From: Armatimonadota bacterium | GTDB lineage: Bacteria > Armatimonadota > Armatimonadia > Armatimonadales > Armatimonadaceae | NCBI GenBank assembly: GCA_014381035.1 | Contig: JACMIS010000486.1 | Span: forward strand, 1 to 11,638 | Length of the DNA: 11,638 nt | Direction: 5' to 3' | Shown: piece by piece, positions 1 through 6,280 of the stretch | Position numbering within the stretch: position 1 is the stretch's first letter | Layout of the letters: every line of letters begins with the position of its first letter | Translations under genes and position numbers: made by a program | Notes under the pieces: generated by a model | Told to the model about the DNA's origin: nothing | Database searches by the model: none | What the model saw: the letters and a program-made list of their open reading frames with translations, nothing else

Positions 1-15
1 AAATTTCAACGCGAT

Positions 16-35
16 TTTTGAAACCGGTTTCAAAA
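16..35. promoter_or_regulatory. LacI-type operator 1 (perfect 20-bp palindrome)
   Basis: The sequence TTTTGAAACCGGTTTCAAAA is its own reverse complement over all 20 bases. It has the central CG and GAAA/TTTC arms typical of LacI/GalR-family operators. The same 14-bp core recurs at 69-82, 50 bp away centre to centre, about five helical turns. Both copies lie directly in front of a LacI-family gene, so autoregulation, perhaps with short-range looping, is the natural reading. Binding itself is inferred. Confidence 0.75.
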
Positions 36-56
36 CTGTATGCGGCGTGGTAAAAT
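28..56 (+). promoter_or_regulatory. Candidate promoter of the LacI-family gene
   Basis: TAAAAT at 51-56 matches the sigma-70 -10 consensus at five of six positions. It lies between the two operator palindromes, which would suit a repressed promoter. The -35 region 17 bp upstream (TTTCAA, 28-33) is weak and lies within operator 1. Transcription would start near position 63, which favours a translation start downstream of that point. This is a weak motif call. Confidence 0.25.
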
Positions 57-68
57 TCTCCCTGTGAC

Positions 69-82
69 TGAAACCGGTTTCA
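69..82. promoter_or_regulatory. LacI-type operator 2 (TGAAACCGGTTTCA)
   Basis: This is a perfect 14-bp palindrome, identical to the core of the palindrome at 16-35. It ends 20 bp before the GTG at 103. If translation began at 40 or 64 this operator would be coding sequence, encoding an N-terminal tail not usual in LacI proteins. Its palindromy and its repetition suggest it is regulatory DNA in the 5' untranslated region. Confidence 0.7.
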
Positions 83-102
83 AAGTAGAAACGCAATCTC
101 CT

Positions 103-1137
103 GTGGCCATCCGTGACGTCGCGGCGCGTGCCGGGGTGTCTCGCGCTACTGCGTCGAAGGCATTAAATCCCGCCGCCATGTCCGTCATCGCTCCGGCGAC
201 GCGGGAACGGGTGCAACGGGTCGCCCGCGAACTCGGCTACTATCCGTCCGCGATTGCGCGTGGTCTGTCGCGCAAGCGAATGGATACGCTGGGAATTGTT
301 TTGACGCCGGGCACCATCTCACCGAACGAATCGCCGTTTTTCGGGATCCTGTTCACCGGCATCTTGCAAGCCGCCGCCGCGCACGGACAGAATGTCACTC
401 TGTTCGTCGGCGAAACGTGGTGCGGAGCCGTCGAAAGTCTGCCGCGCTTTCGGGATGGTCGGTGTGACGGTTTTTTGATCTTTTATCAGACGAGTGAGAG
501 CGATATTATTGACGCCCTGGTGAACGCCGGGGTGCCGACCGTGCTGGTGGACGACCGGCGCGACAATCCGAACCTGTCCTGGGTGGACGTGGATAATCGG
601 GGATCGGCTCGCACAATGACGGAATACTTGATCGGATTAGGGCATCGCCGTATCGCGTTTATAACCGATAACGACCCCGAATCCAGCTATATAGAGAACC
701 GGTTGGTGGGATACCGGGAGACAATGGACGATAAAGAATTGGCGCGGCAGGAGGTTCGACTTACTTACGCCGACGCCACGAACGGCGGGGTATACATTGC
801 CGCGGAACGGTTAGCGCGACTGCCCGTGACGCAACGCCCGACGGCTTTGTTCTGTACCAGTGATTCGGCGGCGGGATCCGCTATCGAGGCGTTGAAAGAT
901 TGCGGGTTGCGTGTCCCTGAGGACATTTCCGTGTCGGGTTTTAACGACGACAACGGTGCCAAAGATTTGCGCCCCGCATTGACGACGATGCGGCAGCCGT
1001 ACGCCAGCATCGGCGAGCAAGCCATCTCTTTACTGGTGGAACAGGTGAGCGATATTTCCCGGCGGGGACGCCAGGTCATGCTTCCCACGGAACTAGTCGT
1101 GCGCAACTCCACCGGTCCGGCTCCCACCGGAGGGTGA
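103..1137 (+). CDS. LacI/GalR-family transcriptional regulator
   Basis: A cytoplasmic DNA-binding regulator of about 344 aa, the usual LacI-family length. The N-terminal helix-turn-helix (residues about 2-25, AIRDVAARAGVSRATASKAL) is followed by a hinge helix (about 48-60, SAIARGLSRKRM) with the leucine that intercalates in the operator minor groove. From about 62 to 335 there is a periplasmic-binding-protein-like sensor domain, including DTLGIVL, GVPTVLVD, LGHRRIAFI, PTALFCTSD and PEDISVSGFND. The ligand is probably a sugar but cannot be read from sequence. The open frame extends upstream to an ATG at 40 and a GTG at 64. I prefer the GTG at 103, because LacI proteins usually start just before this motif and because operator 2 then lies in the leader. 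No start has a clear Shine-Dalgarno sequence. Likely targets are its own promoter and perhaps the secreted carbohydrate genes downstream. Confidence 0.93.
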   Translation: MAIRDVAARAGVSRATASKALNPAAMSVIAPATRERVQRVARELGYYPSAIARGLSRKRMDTLGIVLTPGTISPNESPFFGILFTGILQAAAAHGQNVTLFVGETWCGAVESLPRFRDGRCDGFLIFYQTSESDIIDALVNAGVPTVLVDDRRDNPNLSWVDVDNRGSARTMTEYLIGLGHRRIAFITDNDPESSYIENRLVGYRETMDDKELARQEVRLTYADATNGGVYIAAERLARLPVTQRPTALFCTSDSAAGSAIEALKDCGLRVPEDISVSGFNDDNGAKDLRPALTTMRQPYASIGEQAISLLVEQVSDISRRGRQVMLPTELVVRNSTGPAPTGG

Positions 1138-1142
1138 TCCGG

Positions 1143-1173
1143 TGTGTTGACACACAGGATTTTATAGTTTAAT
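1143..1173 (+). promoter_or_regulatory. Candidate promoter for the 671-aa secreted protein
   Basis: TTGACA at 1147-1152 is a perfect -35 hexamer. TTTAAT at 1168-1173 matches the -10 consensus at five of six positions, but the spacing is a short 15 bp. The -35 sits inside an inverted repeat TGTGT-TG-ACACA (1143-1154) that could be an operator half-site pair. The segment is AT-rich compared with its surroundings and starts a few bases after the regulator's stop codon. It is not a match to the GAAAnCGnTTTC operator. Confidence 0.4.
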
Positions 1174-1192
1174 TGCTATATTCGCTTTTTAT

Positions 1193-1302
1193 AAGGAGGA
1201 TAACCGTACTGCATATGCGCCACGATTCTGTGGCGTCGTCCAATCACCCCGACCGTGCCTACCGCACCTTCGGGTGTTTCTCTCATTCTTTCCCAAAGAG
1301 GT
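1193..1302 (+). promoter_or_regulatory. Structured 5' leader with displaced Shine-Dalgarno and two hairpins
   Basis: A near-perfect Shine-Dalgarno (AAGGAGG, 1193-1199) lies 108 nt upstream of the preferred start, with no ATG, GTG or TTG at the proper 5-10 nt distance. The next ATG (1215) is 15 nt away. Two hairpins follow: 1218-1235 (CGCCAC/GTGGCG, 6-nt loop) and 1264-1277, which carries the extra-stable C(UUCG)G tetraloop. The working ribosome site is probably AGAGGT at 1297-1302, 5 nt before the ATG at 1308. The leader may act on translation or mRNA stability; this is inference. Confidence 0.4.
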
Positions 1303-1307
1303 GTCCG

Positions 1308-3323
1308 ATGACTGTTTTCTCACGCGCCGTGTCATCACGGCTAATCGCTATTTTTGCAACACTGACCGTTGCTTCTCTCATGACGGTGGGTTCCGCGACG
1401 GCACAGACCGCCTCCCGCGACCCGTGGACTCGCCCGTTCTCCGCGGATTCGATCTGGAATACGTCGCTCGGTAGCAGTGCGACTTATGTGAATGCCAACC
1501 TGCAAGATGCCGCCATCGGCGGGGCGCAGGAAGTGGACTGGTTGATCCGTGTCAACCCCGGCGACCCGTGGCGGCAGACGTTCTTTCCCGGCGATACCCA
1601 GCGGTACCGCGCCGGAGGAACCACGGAATCGTGGATCGGCTGGACCCAGATCCCGGACTACTTGATCATCCCGGACGTACAGGGTGAACCGGGGCAGTTC
1701 GGCTATGAGGCACCGAACGCCTGCTCGGCTTTCCTGCAACCCGACGGCTATAGCCTGATCCAGTGGCAGCCGACCACGCGTCTCGCGTCCGACGGTCCGC
1801 TCTGGGGCTATCCGCAGCGCGACTTCGGCGAGGCGAACGGCGGCAACCTGTTCGGACCGGGACACCGGGGGACGCACTACGGCTCTGGTCTGTCCGCCAT
1901 CGGCGGCACCATCCGTATCGGGGAATTCACCGCCTCAAACCGCGATTCGATCCGACATGCTGTCAAGCTACTACTGGGAATGGCAAAGTACGGCTCCTAC
2001 GTGACCACCGGCGACGGCAATCCCGGCTGGCGTTGGCCCGCGATACAGGCGGATAACTACGCCGACCCCAGCGACGGCTTCGGTTACGGCTTGGATTTCG
2101 GCGGTCAGTATTCCAGCCCGAACATCGAAATGGGAACCCTGCTCGCCATTGACAAGACGGCGAATATTGACTCCCTCGGGCTGACATCCGAGAAAGCGAA
2201 AAAGATCGCCTGGGCACTCCAGAACTACGGCGGCTATATCGTGGACGACGCCGGACAGGACCAGTACCTGATCGCGGCAGAGGAAGCCGCCCGCGGCGAA
2301 TTCGACATCTCGGCGGCGGACATCAACACGTTGTTCCGCAATCTGAAAGTGATCACCAACAACACCCCGACCAGCGTCGGCGGGGGCGGCACCCGCCGCG
2401 TCGCCACGGCACCGCGTTTCGCTTACGGGGGCGAACCGGTCGGCGTGTACACCCCGATAGCGAACCGCATCGAAGCCGAAAACTACGACGTGGGCGGACC
2501 GGGCAACGGCTACAGCGACAACGACACCGGCAACAACGGCGGCGCGTACCGGACGGACGGCGTAGACCTCGCGTTTTCCGGGGTGGAAAACAGTTTCCTG
2601 ACCGGTTGGACGGAACCCGGTGAGTGGACGAAATATGCCATCAACGTGCCTTCCGGTGCGACGTATACGGCGACGTTCCGGTACGCGGGCTTCGGCGGCT
2701 CGGCACACCTCGAAAATGCGGGCGGCACGAACCTCGGGAGCATTACGTTCGATAGCACGAACGGTTGGGACACCTGGGCGAGCAAGGCGATCTCGGTAAC
2801 CCTCCCGGCGGGCAATCAGGTCCTCCGACTGGTGACGGACAGTTCGGGCTACAACCTGAACTACATCGCGTTCACGTCGGCGGGCGGATTGGTCAACCGG
2901 GCGACCGGCGGCACGGCGTCGGCGAGCAGCAACCCGATTGCGGCGGAGACAGCACCGAACGCGTTCGACGGGAACGTGAACACGAAATGGCTCGGGACCT
3001 ACGCGACCGGCACGATCAGGGCGTGGCTTCGCTACCAGTTCGGCGGCGGGGTGTCGTATGTCGTGAAGCAGTACACGGTCACGTCGGGGAACGACGGGCA
3101 ACAGCGCGACCCGAGGAATTGGAACTTCCAGGGTTCCAACGACGGCTCGGCGTGGACGACGTTGAACTCGCAGAGCAACCAGACGTTCCCGAACCGCTTC
3201 CAAACGAAGTCCTACTCGATCACCAACACCGTGGCGTACCGGTACTACCGTTTAGCGGTAACGGCGACCAACGGCTCGACCGACTACGTACAGATCGCGG
3301 ACATGCAACTCCTCAGCCAGTAA
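1308..3323 (+). CDS. Secreted multidomain protein: unknown N-terminal domain + CBM6-like + F5/8-type C
   Basis: This is a 671-aa exported protein. The Sec signal peptide covers residues 1-32 (hydrophobic core IAIFATLTVASLMTV, likely cleavage after SATA). Residues about 38-355 form a domain I cannot assign. Its visible motifs are DSIWNT (47-52), GHRGTHYGSGLSAIGGTIR (185-203) and a Gly/Trp-rich stretch 236-275. After a Gly-rich linker (about 357-362), residues 387-523 resemble a CBM6/CBM35 jelly-roll (RIEAENYD, then GEWTKYAINVPSG and NLNYIAF at its end). Residues 529-670 resemble an F5/8-type C (CBM32) discoidin fold (NAFDGNVNTKWL, WNFQGSNDGSAW, YRYYRLAV). The two modules suggest attachment to a polysaccharide, so the N-terminal domain may be a glycan-active enzyme. 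The open frame extends 45 codons upstream, but ATG 1308 has both a Shine-Dalgarno and a proper signal peptide. Confidence 0.85.
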   Translation: MTVFSRAVSSRLIAIFATLTVASLMTVGSATAQTASRDPWTRPFSADSIWNTSLGSSATYVNANLQDAAIGGAQEVDWLIRVNPGDPWRQTFFPGDTQRYRAGGTTESWIGWTQIPDYLIIPDVQGEPGQFGYEAPNACSAFLQPDGYSLIQWQPTTRLASDGPLWGYPQRDFGEANGGNLFGPGHRGTHYGSGLSAIGGTIRIGEFTASNRDSIRHAVKLLLGMAKYGSYVTTGDGNPGWRWPAIQADNYADPSDGFGYGLDFGGQYSSPNIEMGTLLAIDKTANIDSLGLTSEKAKKIAWALQNYGGYIVDDAGQDQYLIAAEEAARGEFDISAADINTLFRNLKVITNNTPTSVGGGGTRRVATAPRFAYGGEPVGVYTPIANRIEAENYDVGGPGNGYSDNDTGNNGGAYRTDGVDLAFSGVENSFLTGWTEPGEWTKYAINVPSGATYTATFRYAGFGGSAHLENAGGTNLGSITFDSTNGWDTWASKAISVTLPAGNQVLRLVTDSSGYNLNYIAFTSAGGLVNRATGGTASASSNPIAAETAPNAFDGNVNTKWLGTYATGTIRAWLRYQFGGGVSYVVKQYTVTSGNDGQQRDPRNWNFQGSNDGSAWTTLNSQSNQTFPNRFQTKSYSITNTVAYRYYRLAVTATNGSTDYVQIADMQLLSQ

Positions 3324-3337
3324 CGACAGGGCGTGAC

Positions 3338-3366
3338 GGGGGCGGCTGTTGACTATCGCTGCCTCC
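3338..3366 (+). terminator. Possible weak terminator hairpin after the 671-aa gene
   Basis: In RNA, GGGGGCGGC (3338-3346) can pair with GCUGCCUCC (3358-3366) over nine base pairs including two G-U pairs, with an 11-nt loop. The T-tract (3375-3378) is short and eight bases away, so termination may be partial. The hairpin lies 15 nt after the stop codon at 3321-3323. Confidence 0.3.
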
Positions 3367-3380
3367 TTCCGCTCTTTTAA

Positions 3381-3392
3381 GAAAACGTTTTC
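3381..3392. promoter_or_regulatory. LacI-type operator candidate upstream of the esterase gene
   Basis: GAAAACGTTTTC is a perfect 12-bp palindrome. It matches the core of the two palindromes near the regulator (GAAACCGGTTTC) at ten of twelve positions, sharing GAAAnCGnTTTC. It lies 64 bp before the esterase start codon. This suggests control by the neighbouring LacI-family protein or by a paralogue with similar specificity. No good promoter hexamers are evident around it. Confidence 0.5.
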
Positions 3393-3399
3393 GTATGAC

Positions 3400-3419
3400 A
3401 TGGTTCGCCCGTAAACCAT
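3400..3419. repeat. Short inverted repeat in the esterase leader
   Basis: ATGGTT (3400-3405) and AACCAT (3414-3419) are perfect inverted arms separated by 8 nt, located between the palindrome at 3381 and the Shine-Dalgarno at 3440. It could be an mRNA hairpin or a second regulator site. At six base pairs it could also be chance. Confidence 0.3.
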
Positions 3420-3455
3420 TTATCTATTCCTCCGGGCAGAAGGAAGTTTCTCGCA

Positions 3456-5987
3456 ATGAACATCGTCTCGTTACGCCTGGTGACACCCATGCGCCGCTCG
3501 AAATGGACGACCGGCGGTCTCCTCGCCGCGACCGGCTTGTTGACACTTCTCGCGCCGACGCCCGCGTCGGCGCAGACCAATCTTTTGACCGTAAACCCCG
3601 GCTTCGAGCAGGGGAATCAGGCACCGTACCACAACTACGGCTACTACGCCGACGTACTTGCCGGTTGGAACTTCTTCGAGGACAGTTATAACGGCAACCA
3701 ACTCAACATCGAAAGCGGGGACGGCACTGAGGGTAGCCGCTACTTCCGCATGGATCGGGGCGGCTCGCTCGAAACCAACCCCGGGTCGCGCCCGTCGGTG
3801 ACGCCGGGCAAAGTCTACGAATTGTCGTTCGACTCGAAAAAGACGCGCGACGAAAAGACATACACCTGGCGCGGCATGTACGCGCAGGTCAACTTCTACG
3901 ACGCGTCCGGTAATCTCATCAAAGAGGTGCGCGGCGGCGAGTTTCAGCACAGCGGCACGACCGGGTGGCGGGTGATCAAAGTCCGCGCTACCGCATCGGC
4001 AGGCGCGGCGAAGGCGGGAATCCTCGTCTACCACAACGCCGGTACGTATGCGAGCGGTCCCGAAGATTACAACTACGACATCGGTCTGCGTGACTTCCGC
4101 GTCGACAACTTCCGGTTCGCGGAAGTGGCGGAGGCGGGAAACCTCGTTTATCTGCGTAAAGCACCGCGCTTGCTGGAAAAAGGCAAAGTGGTTCAGGTCA
4201 AGTTGCGACACACCGCGCCGGGTGCTCGCCGGATTATTGCGCGGTTGCTCAACGGTAGTGGCGGGACGGTGCTCACGCAGACCAAAGACGTAGCTGGTGC
4301 CGGACGCGGCATACACACGCTCAACTTCACCATCCCGACCACGCTCGCGGCGGCGAACAACTACAAATGGTGCGTGCGCATGTTCAACGCGGGGGCAACG
4401 TGGAGCAACACGTATCTGTCCCAGTCCGAGATCACAGGGGCTTTCTGCGACGACACCGTGTCGGGGAGCGGGACCGTGTACCCCGACAACGGTAAACTGG
4501 TGTACGAGGGACGGATGCTCCGTGGCGGCACGAACGGCGGTAGTTACGCCGACCTGTACTGGCCCGGCACCCAGATCCGCACGCGCTTCAACGGCACGAA
4601 GATCGTTTTTCGCGGCGACGGATCGCAGGACTACTTAGGCAACCAAGCCGGGATGGTCGCGGTCATCGACGGCGATTTCGCGAACCAGATCAAGTTCACG
4701 GTCGGACCGGGGTACCGGGAAATCACGATCAAGGAGGGTCTCGCGAACACCAATCACACGATCTGCTTGTACAAGAACTCCAGCATCGAGGAGAAGGTAG
4801 TCTTCAAAGGATTCAACCTGGACGCCGGAAAAGGCTTGCTCAGCCCCGAACTGCTTTCCGGCCGGCGCATCGAGTTTTACGGGGACTCCGTGACCGAGGG
4901 GGGCGTGCCCGACCCGAACTTCGCCGGGGCGAACCCCGACAACGACGGGGAGTGGTCCAACAACGCCGCGCGTTCCTACGGCATTCTGACCGGGCGCGAA
5001 CTCGGGATGGACACGCGCCTGATCGCGAAGGGCGGGATGGGCATGCAAGCCGGTTTCACGCCGTATCACCTGTACGAGAAATGGAACACAGTAGACGGTC
5101 CGGGAGCCACGACGAACGATTTCGGCGCGTGGCAACCGCAGGCGGTCGTAATCGCCATCGGACACAACGACCAGTACGGCGGTCAGGGCGGCAACCCCGA
5201 CGAGGCGGACTTCATTAACCGCTACCGCACGCAGATACAGAACCTGCGCAATGTGTACCCGAACGCGCACATCTTCTGCATGAACACGTCGATCACGCAA
5301 CTCGACTTTACGTCGTGGGAAAAGTCGGTCGTGCCGCTTCTGGACGTGGGCGACGATCCGAAACTGCACTTCCAGTTGTACCCGTGGCAGAATCATAGCG
5401 GGCACCCGCGCGACTACGACATGCAGGGGATGGCGACCGGAAACGCGCGCTTCTTCAGCCTGTCGGACTGGGTCGAGGACACGCTGATCGGCATCGGCGC
5501 GGACGGCGGGAGCGGGAAAAGTAGCGACGGCGGCGCGGGCGGAGTGGTGAACCCGCCGACCGGGACGATTCCTATCGGTTTGACGATCTCGATCAAGTCG
5601 CTCAACAACAACTTCCTGTGGTCCACGGATTACAGTCTCGGAACCAGCGAAGTGCGTGCTGGTTTCGCCACCGGTCCCGGGACCTGGGAACGGTTCCGGT
5701 TGGACGACGCGGGTGGTGGTCAGGTCGCGTTATTCAGTCTGCAAACGCAACGCTATCTCACCGTGGACAACAACAGCGCGACCAAATTCCTGCGCTCGGA
5801 CTGGGCGACACAGATCCAGGGATGGGAAAGGTTCGCCTGGGAGAGCCTGGGCGGGAACAAGTTTGCACTGAAGAGCGCGGTGACGGGCAAATACGTCTCG
5901 TGCAACCGGGACGACAGCGGCAGGATCGTCGCGCAGTGGGCGGACACCGCGCAGAATTGGGAGCAATTCGAGTGGCAGGGTTTGTAG
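3456..5987 (+). CDS. Secreted SGNH-hydrolase / CE2-type carbohydrate esterase with C-terminal fascin-like module
   Basis: An 843-aa exported protein likely to remove acetyl or other acyl groups from extracellular polysaccharide. The signal peptide ends near residue 39 (PTPASA). Residues about 41-226 look like a carbohydrate-binding jelly-roll (NLLTVNPGFEQ at the start, FRVDNFRF at the end). About 230-335 is an Ig-like segment. About 345-465 matches the N-terminal jelly-roll of CE2 esterases, and about 470-680 is the SGNH domain: GDSVTEGG with nucleophile Ser478, GHND 569-572, and SGHP with His650. The usual Asp of the DxxH motif is His647, which suggests a Ser-His dyad, as known in some CE2 enzymes. 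A Gly/Ser-rich linker (about 683-708) leads to about 130 aa of three fascin/beta-trefoil-like repeats (WERF, WERF and WEQF). Start ATG 3456 has AAGGAAG at 3440-3446; ATG 3489 is the alternative. Confidence 0.88.
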   Translation: MNIVSLRLVTPMRRSKWTTGGLLAATGLLTLLAPTPASAQTNLLTVNPGFEQGNQAPYHNYGYYADVLAGWNFFEDSYNGNQLNIESGDGTEGSRYFRMDRGGSLETNPGSRPSVTPGKVYELSFDSKKTRDEKTYTWRGMYAQVNFYDASGNLIKEVRGGEFQHSGTTGWRVIKVRATASAGAAKAGILVYHNAGTYASGPEDYNYDIGLRDFRVDNFRFAEVAEAGNLVYLRKAPRLLEKGKVVQVKLRHTAPGARRIIARLLNGSGGTVLTQTKDVAGAGRGIHTLNFTIPTTLAAANNYKWCVRMFNAGATWSNTYLSQSEITGAFCDDTVSGSGTVYPDNGKLVYEGRMLRGGTNGGSYADLYWPGTQIRTRFNGTKIVFRGDGSQDYLGNQAGMVAVIDGDFANQIKFTVGPGYREITIKEGLANTNHTICLYKNSSIEEKVVFKGFNLDAGKGLLSPELLSGRRIEFYGDSVTEGGVPDPNFAGANPDNDGEWSNNAARSYGILTGRELGMDTRLIAKGGMGMQAGFTPYHLYEKWNTVDGPGATTNDFGAWQPQAVVIAIGHNDQYGGQGGNPDEADFINRYRTQIQNLRNVYPNAHIFCMNTSITQLDFTSWEKSVVPLLDVGDDPKLHFQLYPWQNHSGHPRDYDMQGMATGNARFFSLSDWVEDTLIGIGADGGSGKSSDGGAGGVVNPPTGTIPIGLTISIKSLNNNFLWSTDYSLGTSEVRAGFATGPGTWERFRLDDAGGGQVALFSLQTQRYLTVDNNSATKFLRSDWATQIQGWERFAWESLGGNKFALKSAVTGKYVSCNRDDSGRIVAQWADTAQNWEQFEWQGL

Positions 5988-6008
5988 CATTTCCGTAGCC
6001 ACCCGGTC

Positions 6009-6045
6009 AAAAAACCGCCCGGTCCACGCGACCGGGCGGTTTTTT
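6009..6045. terminator. Strong intrinsic terminator, usable in both directions
   Basis: CCGCCCGGTC (6015-6024) pairs perfectly with GACCGGGCGG (6030-6039) around a 5-nt loop, CACGC. Six A residues precede the stem and six T residues follow it, so both strands encode a GC-rich hairpin with a U6 tail. On + it lies 21 nt after the esterase stop. On - it lies about 235 nt beyond the ARPP-1-like gene, so it can end both convergent transcription units. Confidence 0.93.
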
Positions 6046-6110
6046 CGTCACAAAAATGAAATGTCGCCGGACAGGCGGTTCGCGCAAAGCAAGATTGAGA
6101 CCGCTTCAAA

Positions 6111-6196
6111 AAACGGTTGCCGTTTGGCTACTCCCCTTTGCAAAAGGGAGGGTCCCGTGCTTTGCCGAACACAGTTCCGGCGACAGTTCTTTGTCG
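6111..6196. repeat. Cluster of four adjacent small inverted repeats
   Basis: Four hairpin-forming units follow one another: AAACGG-TTG-CCGTTT (6111-6125); CTCCCCTTTG/CAAAAGGGAG (6131-6150, a 20-bp palindrome with one mismatched pair); GCCGAAC-ACA-GTTC(C)GGC (6164-6181, one bulge); and CGACA-GTTCTT-TGTCG (6181-6196). The spacing is tight. It may be a dispersed extragenic palindromic repeat or a small structured RNA. Copy number in the genome would decide, and cannot be seen here. Confidence 0.45.
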
Positions 6197-6252
6197 TTTC
6201 TGGGTACCGCGTTGCTAAAGAAGCGTGCCCCGAAACATTTTTCCGCGTCAAT

Positions 6253-6276
6253 AGTGCGGGCGTTGATCCCCGCACT
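6253..6276 (-). repeat. Hairpin directly after the ARPP-1-like stop codon
   Basis: AGTGCGGG (6253-6260) and CCCGCACT (6269-6276) are perfect 8-bp arms with an 8-nt loop, starting 4 nt past the ARPP-1-like stop on the minus strand. No T-tract follows on that strand, so it is more likely an mRNA 3'-end stabiliser than a complete terminator. The real terminator for this strand is probably at 6009-6045. Confidence 0.5.
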
Positions 6277-6280
6277 CCCC

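Larger units (their letters stand above)
6046..6280. other. Convergent intergenic region without a convincing gene
   Basis: Open frames cross this stretch on both strands, but none has a Shine-Dalgarno, recognisable protein motif or plausible composition. It is less GC-rich than the flanking genes and is dominated by short inverted repeats, listed separately. No tRNA, promoter or coding signature was found. Confidence 0.6.

Noticed and set aside
1173..1307. N-terminal extension of the 671-aa protein, including an ATG at 1215
   Set aside because: It would bury the signal peptide behind 31-45 extra residues, while ATG 1308 has a well-spaced AGAGGT and a normal signal peptide. Kept only as a leader.
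1971..3203. 410-residue open frame on the minus strand
   Set aside because: It lies fully antisense to the 671-aa secreted protein, is Arg/Val-rich without any motif, and is the usual shadow frame of a GC-rich gene.
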